Source of the DNA: Micromonospora sp. NBC_01796
Lineage (GTDB): Bacteria; Actinomycetota; Actinomycetes; Mycobacteriales; Micromonosporaceae
Length of the DNA: 64,000 nucleotides
Direction: 5' to 3'
NCBI RefSeq assembly: GCF_035917455.1
Contig: NZ_CP109078.1
Location: forward strand, 7,920,001 to 7,984,000
The translations under genes were made by a program, and so were the position numbers. The notes beneath the pieces were generated by a model. The model ran no database searches. It had not been told where the DNA came from and worked only from the letters and a program-made list of their open reading frames with translations. Within the stretch, counting starts at the first letter, position 1. The number at the start of each line of letters is the position of its first letter. Shown piece by piece: positions 1 through 8,752 of the stretch.

Positions 1-659
1 CGGTGCAGGACCGCGATCCGGTCCGCGAGCTGTTCGGCCTCGTCGAGGTACTGCGTGGTGAGCAGCACCGTCGTGCCCTGCCCGGCGAGTTCCCGGACGG
101 CCTGCCACACCTCGAGACGCGCCTGTGGGTCGAGCCCGGTCGTCGGTTCGTCGAGGAATATCACGGGCGGGTTCCCGATGAGGCTCATCGCGATGTCGAG
201 CCGGCGGCGCATGCCACCCGAGTACGTCGACGCCTTCCGGGTGGCCGCGTCGGTCAGCGAGAAGCGGGCCAGCAGGTCATCCGCGATCCGGCCCGGTTCC
301 CTGAGATGCCGCAACCGAGCGACCAGCACCAGGTTCTCCCGCCCGCTGAGGATCTCGTCGACGGCCGCGAACTGTCCCGTCAGGCTGATGGACTCCCGCA
401 CGCTCGCCGCCTGCGTGGCGACATCGAACCCGTTGACGGCGGCCGTCCCCGCGTCCGGCTTGAGCAGCGTGGACAGGATTCTCACGACCGTGGTCTTGCC
501 CGCCCCGTTCGAGCCGAGCAGGGCGAAAATGCTCCCCCGCGCCACGTCGAAGTCCACGCCGCGCAGCACATGCAGATCCTTGTATGACTTCTCCAGGCCC
601 TGGACCTGGATCACAGGCCCGCGAATTTGCTCGATCGTTGTCTGAACATCTCTGGACAT
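1..659 (-). CDS. ABC transporter ATP-binding protein, DrrA type (partial, C-terminus outside window)
   Basis: This is the cytoplasmic nucleotide-binding subunit of a two-component drug exporter of the daunorubicin-resistance (DrrA) type. About 219 residues are visible. They include a Walker A (LLGSNGAGKTT), the signature STYSGGMRRRLD, a Walker B (PPVIFLDEPTTGLDP) and the LTTQYLDEAEQLADRIAV segment typical of DrrA-like ATPases. The ATG at 659 gives MSRDVQTTIEQIRGP. The gene runs off the left edge, so the accessory C-terminus and the expected membrane partner cannot be seen. The family is clear; the exported compound is unknown. Confidence 0.9.
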   Translation of the reverse strand, partial: MSRDVQTTIEQIRGPVIQVQGLEKSYKDLHVLRGVDFDVARGSIFALLGSNGAGKTTVVRILSTLLKPDAGTAAVNGFDVATQAASVRESISLTGQFAAVDEILSGRENLVLVARLRHLREPGRIADDLLARFSLTDAATRKASTYSGGMRRRLDIAMSLIGNPPVIFLDEPTTGLDPQARLEVWQAVRELAGQGTTVLLTTQYLDEAEQLADRIAVLH

Positions 660-723
660 GACGCCAGCATGCGGGGTTGACGCTGCGTCAGGGTCAAGCC
701 CGAAAGCAGGTCAGGTCGTCTGC

Positions 724-1185
724 TCAGGTCCGGCTGCGGAGGCTCCGTGCCAGCGTGGGGATCATCACCGCCGCAGGGACGAGGTGTAGCGCGAGCAGCG
801 CGGTGGTGGTCGCGGCGTTTGCCCCGACGAGAAGGGGCGGGACCAACGAGATCGCGGTCAGCGACACCGCCGTCCACACGAATCGCTCGGCGGGGCGAGC
901 GCTCCAACGAAGAAGGACGACGGCAATGACGACGCCCACGATCGAGAAGACTCCGGTCACCACGGCGAACCCGGACAACGGGATCGTCTCGCCACCATCG
1001 GGGATCTCGAAGTCGACGCCGACGGCCTGGGCGAGCGCGGCGGCTAGGGTGGTGGTCAGCATCGCCGCGAGCGTGGCGACGAAGCCGGTGCCGGCGAGCC
1101 CGCCGAGCCGGTGGGTGCGCCTGGTCCGGCCCGATGCCGGGCCCGCGACGACCCCGGTGTCATCCATGCTGCTCATGCCGCTCAT
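724..1185 (-). CDS. DUF6069-like four-helix membrane protein
   Basis: A 153-residue integral membrane protein with about four hydrophobic helices, for example LAGTGFVATLAAMLTTTLAA, then LSGFAVVTGVFSIVGVV, and a last one near TTTALLALHLVPAAVMI. It resembles the small DUF6069 proteins of actinomycetes, whose function is unknown. I chose the ATG at 1185 because it overlaps the stop of the upstream sigma-factor gene (ATGA), which implies translational coupling. It may sense or modulate the sigma factor, but no anti-sigma motif is visible. Confidence 0.75.
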   Translation of the reverse strand: MSGMSSMDDTGVVAGPASGRTRRTHRLGGLAGTGFVATLAAMLTTTLAAALAQAVGVDFEIPDGGETIPLSGFAVVTGVFSIVGVVIAVVLLRWSARPAERFVWTAVSLTAISLVPPLLVGANAATTTALLALHLVPAAVMIPTLARSLRSRT

Positions 1186-2198
1186 GCCTCCGTGCCGAGC
1201 GCCGGCAGGCGTTCCGGCAGCCCGAGCCGCGGGAACTGGTCGTCGTGGAACGTGACGATCTCGGTGATCGCCCCGCCGGTGACGCGCAGAACGTCGATCG
1301 TCAGCGGCAGGTACGCGCCCTCCTGCTCCCGCCACAGGTAGAAGGCGACGGTGGGCTGGCGGTTCACGGCGGTGGGGACGGCGCGCAGGTGCCCCAGGTC
1401 CTCGAAGCCGTCCGCGATCCAGTCGTTCACCACCGCGTCACGGCCGACGCACAGGCCCGGCGTGGGCGGCATCGAGCAGCGGACGTCGTCCCGCAACAGT
1501 GCGGCGAGCCCGTTCACGTCCGTGGCCACGCTGGCGTCGGTGAAGCGGCGTACCAGCTCACGCGTCCCGGCGTCCTCCTCGCCGCCGGTCCAGTCCTGCC
1601 GCTCGGCGGGCAGGTGCTCCCGCATCCCGGCGCGGGCCCGCTGCAGGGCGCTGTTCACGGAGTTGACGGAGTCCCCGAGGAGCTCCGCGACGTCCTTCGC
1701 CGGCCAGCCGAGCACGTCCCGCAGGATCAACACCGCCCGCGGGCGCGGCGCGAGGTGCTGGACCGCCACCAGGTACGCCAGCTCGATCGTCTCCCGCGCA
1801 ACGGCGACGCTCTCCGGCTCGTCCGCGTCGCCCGCGGGCAGCTCGTCGAGCAGCCGGTCCGGGTAGGGCTGCAACCACAGCACCTCGCCGCCGGTCGCAG
1901 GCTCCGGGCGGCACCTGGCGAGCAGGTCCAGGCAGGCGTTGGTGGCGATCCGGTACAACCAGGCCCGGAACGTCGACCGCCCCTCGAAGGTCTCCCGCCG
2001 CCGCCAGGCACGCAGGAACGTCTCCTGCACGGTGTCCTCGGCGTCCTCGAACGACCCGAGCATCCGGTAGCAGTGCACGTGCAGCTCCCGCCGGTGCCGC
2101 TCCGCCAACCCCGAGAACGCCCGCTCGTCGACCTCACCCAGACCGCTCACGCCCAGACCGCTCACGCCCAGGTCCTCCAGCCGCGTGTCCGCACCCAT
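1182..2198 (-). CDS. ECF RNA polymerase sigma factor with C-terminal SnoaL-like domain
   Basis: A 338-residue sigma-70 family factor of the ECF type that carries a SnoaL/NTF2-like C-terminal domain (SigG/SigJ-like architecture). Region 2 reads YRMLGSFEDAEDTVQETFLR and region 4 reads RPRAVLILRDVLGWPAKDVA followed by a helix-turn-helix. The last ~130 residues (from ELVRRFTDASVATDVNGL) form the SnoaL-like module that regulates such factors in place of a separate anti-sigma protein. ATG 2198 follows GGAAGGA at good spacing. An in-frame ATG at 2222 is possible but lacks such a site. It is coupled to the downstream DUF6069 gene. Confidence 0.88.
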   Translation of the reverse strand: MGADTRLEDLGVSGLGVSGLGEVDERAFSGLAERHRRELHVHCYRMLGSFEDAEDTVQETFLRAWRRRETFEGRSTFRAWLYRIATNACLDLLARCRPEPATGGEVLWLQPYPDRLLDELPAGDADEPESVAVARETIELAYLVAVQHLAPRPRAVLILRDVLGWPAKDVAELLGDSVNSVNSALQRARAGMREHLPAERQDWTGGEEDAGTRELVRRFTDASVATDVNGLAALLRDDVRCSMPPTPGLCVGRDAVVNDWIADGFEDLGHLRAVPTAVNRQPTVAFYLWREQEGAYLPLTIDVLRVTGGAITEIVTFHDDQFPRLGLPERLPALGTEA

Positions 2199-2289
2199 CA
2201 CATCATCCTTCCGTCTCGTCATGCCCCGTCGTACATATGACGGGGGCGAGCGGAAAAACTCATCACCAGGGTCGGGCGGGCCAAGCCAT

Positions 2290-3246
2290 TCAGACGCTGC
2301 GTACCGCGGGCTCGCCGGCCTCCCACCACGCGAGAACTCGCAGCGCTCTGAGGGTGTTCCAACGGCTCGGCAGCCCCTTGCCCTCGTCGAGGGCGAAGTG
2401 GACGCGACCGGGGTGGACGTGGTCGAGCAACCAGCGCCCATCCGGCAGTTGCTTCGACCGCACCACTGCTATGGCCTCGGACATGCGGATGTCCGGCTCG
2501 GTGCCGGCGCGCCGGAAGTAGTCGAGCGCGCGGAGAACGTCATAGTGCCAGTAGTACGGAAAAGCGAACTCCGGATAGGCGGGCTGCACGACCTCGCCGG
2601 TGCTTCGCCGCCGGAACAGGCTCCGTTCGAGCAGGTAACTCTCGGCACTGCGTCGTGCCTCGCGTACTGCGGCGGACCCGCCGGTCGCGCGTTCGAACCC
2701 GAGCAGTCCGTCCAGCACGTTGATGGTCGTGTCGAACGACGAGCGCACCGACCCGTTCTCGGCCTCGCAGTTCCATCCTCCGTCCGCGAGCCGCTCCTTC
2801 AGGATCCGATCGACGATCGGCGCCACGTCCACCCCGAAGTAGGCGCCGGTCTCGATCGTCCGGCCGTTGATGCACGGCTCGACCTCACCGTCGAAGAACC
2901 GCTGCCCGGCGTGCTCCCACCGCGCGTGCTCGGCAACGAGCGCGACAGCCCGCCGCGCCGCCTCGGACGTCGGATCGAGCCCGAAGATCTGCAGGGTCTG
3001 CAGGGTGTGCATCGTCGTGGTCCACGGTTGACCCGGTTCGTCGCCGGTGTAGGACGCCGGGAAGAGGGCGCCGCCGTCCCACAACCCGTCGGCGCCGGCC
3101 AACTCCAGCAGGCGAGCACCCCATCCCTCGTGGGCCACCTGCGCCCGTTCACCGGCCACCTCCCGAGGTGACGCGTCGGTCAGATCGGACAACACCTGCC
3201 ACCGCACCGCAGGATCGGAATCGAGCAACCAGTCGAGCACGTCCAC
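2290..3246 (-). CDS. squalene-cyclase/prenyltransferase-like alpha-alpha barrel protein
   Basis: A 318-residue cytosolic protein with repeated helix-pair motifs of the terpene cyclase/prenyltransferase alpha-alpha toroid. Visible repeat cores include DGLWDGGALFPASY, DGGWNCEAENG and DGRWLLDHVHPGRVHF. No DXDD acid motif of true squalene-hopene cyclases is seen, so a cyclase reaction cannot be claimed. Homologues in actinomycetes are usually left as hypothetical squalene cyclase-like proteins. The GTG at 3246 is preferred because AAGGAG lies nine bases upstream; the ATG at 3291 has no such site. The gene stands alone, about 90 bp from the sigma-factor start. Confidence 0.7.
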   Translation of the reverse strand: MDVLDWLLDSDPAVRWQVLSDLTDASPREVAGERAQVAHEGWGARLLELAGADGLWDGGALFPASYTGDEPGQPWTTTMHTLQTLQIFGLDPTSEAARRAVALVAEHARWEHAGQRFFDGEVEPCINGRTIETGAYFGVDVAPIVDRILKERLADGGWNCEAENGSVRSSFDTTINVLDGLLGFERATGGSAAVREARRSAESYLLERSLFRRRSTGEVVQPAYPEFAFPYYWHYDVLRALDYFRRAGTEPDIRMSEAIAVVRSKQLPDGRWLLDHVHPGRVHFALDEGKGLPSRWNTLRALRVLAWWEAGEPAVRSV

Positions 3247-3306
3247 GAGCCATAACTCCTTACTCGATGCCGGAAACACCCACTCCGCCAACCGGTCACG
3301 TCGCGG

Positions 3307-3408
3307 CTACTCGGAGGTCAACTGCTGCGTCAGCCGATCCAGGCCACCCTTGATCAGCCGTCCGTACTCATCATCACCAAGCACGGTCGCATTCTGCCCC
3401 AGGACCAT
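3307..3408 (-). pseudogene. short C-terminal remnant, possibly of a TetR-type regulator
   Basis: A 33-codon reading frame translates to MVLGQNATVLGDDEYGRLIK followed by GGLDRLTQQLTSE and a stop. The amphipathic GLDRL end resembles the last helix of TetR-family ligand domains. No ribosome binding site precedes the ATG, and nothing homologous lies upstream, where the glycoside hydrolase terminator sits. I read it as a leftover gene end rather than a working peptide. The TetR assignment is weak. Confidence 0.25.
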
Positions 3409-3472
3409 CGACGGAGCAGACCCCGCGCCGGAGCTGAAGGAGCCAGGCGGCAACCGGACCGGGACGGCGCGA

Positions 3473-3505
3473 TGCCGGCCCGGACCGTGCTGGTCCGGGC
3501 CGGCA
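3473..3505. terminator. 14-bp perfect hairpin after the glycoside hydrolase gene
   Basis: TGCCGGCCCGGACC (3473-3486) pairs without mismatch with GGTCCGGGCCGGCA (3492-3505) across a 5-base loop. It lies 9 bp past the stop of the minus-strand hydrolase gene. There is no clear T-tract, which is common for actinomycete terminators. Confidence 0.75.
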
Positions 3506-3513
3506 GCGTGGGG

Positions 3514-5913
3514 TCAGACGGTGGCGTAGACCTCCAGCTCGGAGAGCTGGGCGGCGGGCCAGCCGGTGTTGGCGGTGAAGACCACGCGGACGTACCGGGC
3601 GGTGGTCGCGGGGAGCGGGACGGTCGCGGTGTTGCCGCTGGCGGGGTTGAAGGTGACGCTGCTCGGGCCGGCGACGGACGTGAAGGTCGAGCCGTTGGTG
3701 CTGCCCTGCACGGTGACGGTCTGGTTGCGGGTCGCCCAGGCCGATGACGGCGGCAGCTTCAGCACGACCCGGCGGACCGGGGTCGCCGTACCGAGGTCGA
3801 CCTGCACCCACTGCGGGAAGGCGTTGCTGGGGCTCTCCCAGTAGGTGTTCGGGTTGCCGTCGACCACGTTCGACGAGCCGTAGACCTGGACGTGCCCGCT
3901 TTCGGCGGTGGGCCGGTTCGCCGCCAGGTTCGTGGTGGGCGGCGGGGCCGCGTCGGTGGTGACGGACACCGTGTTCGACGGCGACGAGACGTTGTTCGCC
4001 CCGTCCAGCGCGACCACCGAGAAGCTGTACGCGGTGGCCGGGCTCAACCCATTCACCGTGTACGACGTACCGCTCGGCGAGCCGACCACGGTGCCGCCCT
4101 GGCGTACCTGGTAGCCGGTCACCCCGATGTCGTCGACGGAGGCGGTCCAGGCGAGCGAGACACTGGTGGCGGTCTTGGCGGTGACGTTCAGCCCGCCCGG
4201 TGCGCTCGGCGGGGTGCCCGGCTCGCTGATGACGCCGCCGTACACCTCCACCTGGGAGAACTGCGCCGCCGGCCAGCCGGTGTTGGCGGAGACGGTGAGC
4301 CGCAGGTACCGGAGGTTGGCGGTGGCGAAGTTGACGGTGACCGTGTTGCCGGTGCCGGGGTTGAACAGGTAGCCGGTGGGGCCGACGACGGTGGAGAAGG
4401 TGGACCCGTTGGTGCTGCCCTGCACGGTGATGGTCTGGGTACGGCTCTCCCACCCGGTCGGCAGCCGCAGCACCACGCGGTTGACGCCTGCGGCGGCACC
4501 GAGGTCGACCTGGAACCACTGCGGCAGGCTCCCGCTGCTCTCCCAGTAGGTGGACGGGTTGCCGTCCACCGCGTTGCCCGGCGGGTACGGGCCGTTCTGG
4601 CTGCTGGCGGTGGTCGGCTTGCCGGCGGCGAGGTTGATCGGTCCGGGGCCGGGACCACCGCCGACAACCGGCTGGGTCGGGCGGACCGGGGTGAGGGCGA
4701 GCTGCCCCTTGAGCATCCGGCCACCGTCGGCGGTGATCCGCAGGTAGTAGTCGGAGGAGCAGGCCGTGCCGTCCTCGTCGAGTGCGCGGATGCCGGTCCC
4801 GGCCGGCACCCAGGCGGCTGTCTCGGCGGTCTTGGCGATCTGGTTGCCCTCGTTGTACTCGTCGAACATGGAGACGTAGAGGCCCTGTGCGCCGACCCGG
4901 ATCATGTTGTAGAGGTGTCGCCAGTAGAAGTCGCCGTGGTAACGGTGCCCGGAGGACAGGTCACCGGGCATGACGCAGGGTTGGTAGTCGATCCCGTGGG
5001 CGTTGCAGTCGGCCTGGTCGGGGACGTTGACGTTGTTGTAGAACCAGTCCAGCCCGTCCAGGGTGCCGGTCCGGCCGACCATCCACGGCGAGATCATGTT
5101 GAAGGCGTGGTAGACGTCGAGGAAGCCGGGCCGGGAGTCGTTCACCCCGGTACGCCAGTAGGTCGGCACCCCGCCGATCACGTAGCAGCCCTGTGCCTTG
5201 AACCAGTTGATGACCTCGAGGCAGGGTGCCGGCGGGAACGGCCGGCCGCTGTCGTTGAAGCCGAAGCCCCAGATGCAGACCACCGGCTTGCCGTTCTGCC
5301 GCGCGTACGCCGGTGACGCGGTGAGGGCGGACATCTTCGTGGTCCAGTCGGTTTTCAACTCGGACTGGAAGTTCGTCCAGCTCGTCACGTCGTACATGAT
5401 GTAGAACTTGCGACCGAACCGTTCCGCCGCGCTGCGGACCTTGACCGCCATGGCGTCGCGGGTGGGGCCCTCGTCGCCGAACGGGTTGAAGCGTTGCAGG
5501 GCGGCGGTGTCGCAGTTGTGTTCCTGCATCCACCGGAAGTGGGTGTCGACGGTCTGCTGGTCGTAGGAGGAGAACAGCGCCGCCGGCTGGCCGTTGCCGA
5601 GGTTGGGGTACGCGGTGTTGTAGGTCCGGGTGTACTCGCGGTTGTCCGGCCAGGACACGATAGTGGTGTTGCTCGGCGACGGGGACTGGAACCGGTCGCG
5701 GCTCCAGTGCCACCAGCCGCCGATCGGCGCCCCGTCGCCGGGGGCGGAGAACCAGCCCTGGTAACCCACGGAGATCTTGCCGACGACGTCGCCGGGCGGG
5801 CTGGCCGCGTACGCCGGCCGGGCGGCGGCGGCGAGCAGCTCTGACGTGGATACCGCGGCCAGCGCCGAGCCGGCCACGACCGATGACATGAACCTGCGGC
5901 GGGAGACTGCCAT
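3514..5913 (-). CDS. secreted GH99/GH71-like glycoside hydrolase with two F5/8C domains and an FN3 domain
   Basis: A 799-residue Tat-exported enzyme. The N-terminus has a twin-arginine signal (MAVSRRRFMSSVVAG, cleavage near AYAAS). Residues ~37-425 form the GH99-like catalytic barrel (VGKISVGYQGWFSAPGDG; VSMFDEYNEGNQIAK near the end). Then come a discoidin F5/8C domain (~435-560), a fibronectin III domain (~570-655) and a second F5/8C domain (~665-799). The two discoidin units share NAVDGNPSTYWES / NVVDGNPNTYWES and are an internal duplication. Enzymes of this kind act on extracellular glycans; the exact linkage cannot be told. GGGAG lies 7 bp before the ATG. It is divergent from a sugar ABC importer that could take up its products. 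Confidence 0.85.
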   Translation of the reverse strand: MAVSRRRFMSSVVAGSALAAVSTSELLAAAARPAYAASPPGDVVGKISVGYQGWFSAPGDGAPIGGWWHWSRDRFQSPSPSNTTIVSWPDNREYTRTYNTAYPNLGNGQPAALFSSYDQQTVDTHFRWMQEHNCDTAALQRFNPFGDEGPTRDAMAVKVRSAAERFGRKFYIMYDVTSWTNFQSELKTDWTTKMSALTASPAYARQNGKPVVCIWGFGFNDSGRPFPPAPCLEVINWFKAQGCYVIGGVPTYWRTGVNDSRPGFLDVYHAFNMISPWMVGRTGTLDGLDWFYNNVNVPDQADCNAHGIDYQPCVMPGDLSSGHRYHGDFYWRHLYNMIRVGAQGLYVSMFDEYNEGNQIAKTAETAAWVPAGTGIRALDEDGTACSSDYYLRITADGGRMLKGQLALTPVRPTQPVVGGGPGPGPINLAAGKPTTASSQNGPYPPGNAVDGNPSTYWESSGSLPQWFQVDLGAAAGVNRVVLRLPTGWESRTQTITVQGSTNGSTFSTVVGPTGYLFNPGTGNTVTVNFATANLRYLRLTVSANTGWPAAQFSQVEVYGGVISEPGTPPSAPGGLNVTAKTATSVSLAWTASVDDIGVTGYQVRQGGTVVGSPSGTSYTVNGLSPATAYSFSVVALDGANNVSSPSNTVSVTTDAAPPPTTNLAANRPTAESGHVQVYGSSNVVDGNPNTYWESPSNAFPQWVQVDLGTATPVRRVVLKLPPSSAWATRNQTVTVQGSTNGSTFTSVAGPSSVTFNPASGNTATVPLPATTARYVRVVFTANTGWPAAQLSELEVYATV

Positions 5914-6374
5914 GGGTGCACTCCCTTTCGTGAAGGAGCGGGATCGGTACCGCGTCGTACCGGGGCGAGGGTGAGACAGGCGCGCGCCGGGGTGCCGGCC
6001 GCGGGGCGTCCGCCCACGGGCCGATCACGGTCATCCTGCCAGCTTTGTTCACATGACCGCAATACAAGGATCGATGTATGAAACATTTGGACGGGGTGGA
6101 GCAAAATCACGACCATCACCGTCCCTCGTGGCCGCCGGACGGCGACCCGCGATGCCGGGGGTGCAACATCGATGAATATTTACCCACGTCTTGTTTCTTC
6201 GGCATGATGCTCGTAACCTGCGATAAACATCGGATGCCTACCCGCCTTGGCCAGGGCTAATACACCGGATCGCCGCGATGCGGGCCGCCCTGGGCAGCGG
6301 GATAGCTCGGATGACTGGCGCGCGAGGAAGGTGACCCACCCGCCCGACCCACCCGTCCTCCTGGGGAGCAGACC
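5914..6374. promoter_or_regulatory. divergent intergenic region between glycoside hydrolase and sugar importer
   Basis: A 461-bp gene-free stretch, clearly richer in A+T around 6040-6240 than the flanking genes, so promoters for both divergent units should lie here. A perfect CATCGATG palindrome occurs at 6167-6174, with related GATCGATGTATG and AAACATCGGATG nearby. These may be parts of a LacI/CebR-type operator, but no full site can be defined by eye. A GGGGAG ribosome binding site at 6363-6368 precedes the binding-protein gene. Confidence 0.4.
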
Positions 6375-7757
6375 GTGACCATGAGCAGATCATCGGCGGC
6401 CCGCCGCCGGATGTTCGCCGGTGTCGCCGCGGCGACGCTGGCACTCGGCATGACCGCCTGCGGCAACGACGACAGCGCCGACTCGACCGACCAGTCGGTG
6501 ACCATGTGGACCTTCAAGAACACGCACGTCGCGGCCCTGCAGCAGGTCGCCACGGAGTTCAAGACCAAGACCGGGATCACCGTCAAGGTCGAGGCGTACA
6601 CGCCGGACGACGTCTTCACCAGCAAGATCCAGAGCGCCGCGCAGACCGGCGACCTCCCGGACGTCTTCGAACTGCACGCCGGTGGCGAGGACCTGCGGAT
6701 CGGCGGCGCCGGACTGCTCGGCGACCTTGCCCCCGACTTCCCGGAGTCGGCGCTGCAACGGTTCCTGCCCAACACCCGGGCGGCCGGCCTGGTCACCGAG
6801 AAGCGCCGGGCCGAGCAGGAAGAGGTCAAGGACGCCAAGGTCGGCAGCCTGTTCAGCGTGCCGTTCACCGCCGGCACCTTCGGCATCGTCTACGGCAACC
6901 GGGAGAAGATGAAGGCCGCCGGGCTCGACCCGGACAAGCCGCCGCGCACCTGGGAGGAGTTCATCGGCTACCTCGGGGCGACCGGTGCCGCCGACCCGAA
7001 GCAGGGCGGCCTGTCACTGGGCCTGAAGGTGAGCCAGACCGGTTTCAACTGGATCTACGAGCAGCTCGCCTTCGCGTACCTCGGCCAGGCCGGGTTCGAG
7101 GCGCTGTTCGACAAGGACCCCGCGCAGGGCTTCGCCAGCCCGGACGGTATCCGTACGCTCCAGCTCTACCAGCAGCTCAAGCCACACTGGATCGCCGGGG
7201 TGAGCGCGCTGGGCATCGACGAGGCCGACATCGCGTTCGCCCAGGGCAAGTCCGCGTTCAACGTCGGCGGCACCTTCACCCTCGCCTTCCTGGCCCAGAA
7301 CGGGATGCCGGCGGAGAACCTGGTCACCTTCCCGATCCCACCGGCGACCGGCGGCAAGGTCACCGACCTGCGGCTCGCCCCGCTGGCCCTGACCGGTCTG
7401 TCGCTCAGTTCCCAGACCAAGAACCGGGCGGCGGCGGTCAAGTGGATCGACCACCTGACCTCCCCGGAAGGGTCGGGCGCGTTCGCCAAGGCGTCGCTGG
7501 ACCTGCCGGCGACCGACCTCGGCGCCGAGGCCGCCGCCCTGCTGGGGCCGAAGCTCGCCGCGCTGCAGCAGTACTTCACCGGGCCGCCGGAGGCCACCTA
7601 TGACGCCGCCAACAAGGGCTTCCGGCCGCCGGACTACGACGAGGTCCAGGTCGGCGACCCACTGGTCAAGTTCTCCCCGCTCGGCGAGACCGACCCGGCG
7701 GCCACCGCCGCGCAGCTCGACAAGGTGATCACGGCCATGTGGCAGAAGTCCGGCTAG
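6375..7757 (+). CDS. sugar ABC transporter substrate-binding lipoprotein
   Basis: A 460-residue family-1 extracellular solute-binding protein that captures an oligosaccharide outside the cell. The signal sequence ends in a lipobox (LGMTAC, Cys29), so the mature protein is lipid-anchored. Typical family features are the opening strand VTMWTFKN and FSVPFTAGTFGIVYGNREKM. The GTG at 6375 has GGGGAG six bases upstream; the ATG at 6381 is an alternative. Two permease genes follow immediately. The GH99-like enzyme on the other side suggests a shared glycan substrate, which is inference. No transport ATPase is encoded nearby, so a shared MsmK-like ATPase elsewhere is expected. Confidence 0.9.
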   Translation: MTMSRSSAARRRMFAGVAAATLALGMTACGNDDSADSTDQSVTMWTFKNTHVAALQQVATEFKTKTGITVKVEAYTPDDVFTSKIQSAAQTGDLPDVFELHAGGEDLRIGGAGLLGDLAPDFPESALQRFLPNTRAAGLVTEKRRAEQEEVKDAKVGSLFSVPFTAGTFGIVYGNREKMKAAGLDPDKPPRTWEEFIGYLGATGAADPKQGGLSLGLKVSQTGFNWIYEQLAFAYLGQAGFEALFDKDPAQGFASPDGIRTLQLYQQLKPHWIAGVSALGIDEADIAFAQGKSAFNVGGTFTLAFLAQNGMPAENLVTFPIPPATGGKVTDLRLAPLALTGLSLSSQTKNRAAAVKWIDHLTSPEGSGAFAKASLDLPATDLGAEAAALLGPKLAALQQYFTGPPEATYDAANKGFRPPDYDEVQVGDPLVKFSPLGETDPAATAAQLDKVITAMWQKSG

Positions 7758-7765
7758 GACGCACC

Positions 7766-8752
7766 GTGGCCATCCTGAACACGATCGACCCGTTGGGACG
7801 GCCCGGCGCCGGGCCATCCCAACGGCAACGCCGCCGCACCCGCCGGGCCGGCCGCCGGTCCCGGCGGCAGTGGCTGATCGGGTACGCCTTCGTCGCACCC
7901 GCCGTCCTGCTCTTCCTGGTGATGGGGCTCTACACCGTCGGCTACAGCGTCACGCTGAGCTTCGCCAAGTGGAACGGCTTCACCCCGAACTGGGAGTGGG
8001 TCGGGCTGGACAACTACCGCGACCTGCTCTACCGCGACCCGACCCTCGCGCCCGAGCTGCGGGCCGCCGCCTGGCACACCGCGATCGCGATGCTCGCCGT
8101 ACCGCTCGGCACGGTGGCGGTGGCGCTGCCGTTGGCCGTACTGCTCAACACCATCCGGCGGCTGCGCGGCCTGCTCCGGTCGGTCTACTTCCTGCCGTAC
8201 GTGACCACCGGGATCGCGGTCTACTACGCCTGGCGGTACGTCCTCGAACCGGACGGGGCGATCAACCTGCTGCTCCGCTCGGTCGGTCTGGGCAGCGTGG
8301 CCCGTCCCGAGGGCTGGCTCGCCGACCCGGACACCGCACTCGCCACCCTCATCGTGATCATCATCTGGGGCGGCGTGCCGGTGGCGATGCTGCTCTACCT
8401 CGCCGGGCTGCAGGCCATCGACCCGCACCTGACGGAGGCCGCGCAGCTCGACGGCGCCGGGGGCGTACGGGTGGTCCGGCACATCACCTGGCCACTGCTG
8501 GTGCCGATCACCGCGGCGATCACCCTGCTCGGGATCCGGGACACCATGCAGGGCTTCCAGATCTTCCTGCTGATGACCAACGGTGGACCGGGCGGGCACA
8601 CCGACGTACTCGGTCTCCAGGCGTACCAGCTCGCCTTCTTCCAGAACCTCTCCCCCACCCTCGGCGTGGCCAGCGCGCTCGGTTGGCTCATCTTCCTGGC
8701 CGCCCTGCTGCTCACCGTCGTCAACGCCCGACTGCTGCGGAGCAGCCAGTGA
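7766..8752 (+). CDS. sugar ABC transporter permease (MalF/UgpA type)
   Basis: A 328-residue inner-membrane permease with six hydrophobic segments, the first being LIGYAFVAPAVLLFLVMGLY. The EAA loop that docks the ATPase is visible as EAAQLDGAGGVRVVRHITWP. The GTG at 7766, nine bases after the stop of the binding-protein gene, starts VAILNTIDPLG. A GTG at 7739 would overlap the upstream gene and add nine residues. It is the middle gene of the importer operon and pairs with the MalG-like protein downstream. Confidence 0.9.
   Translation: MAILNTIDPLGRPGAGPSQRQRRRTRRAGRRSRRQWLIGYAFVAPAVLLFLVMGLYTVGYSVTLSFAKWNGFTPNWEWVGLDNYRDLLYRDPTLAPELRAAAWHTAIAMLAVPLGTVAVALPLAVLLNTIRRLRGLLRSVYFLPYVTTGIAVYYAWRYVLEPDGAINLLLRSVGLGSVARPEGWLADPDTALATLIVIIIWGGVPVAMLLYLAGLQAIDPHLTEAAQLDGAGGVRVVRHITWPLLVPITAAITLLGIRDTMQGFQIFLLMTNGGPGGHTDVLGLQAYQLAFFQNLSPTLGVASALGWLIFLAALLLTVVNARLLRSSQ

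Noticed and set aside
6167-6174. CATCGATG palindrome as a LacI-family operator
   Set aside because: An 8-bp palindrome is expected by chance, and no LacI-type gene is present; kept only as a note in the intergenic entry.
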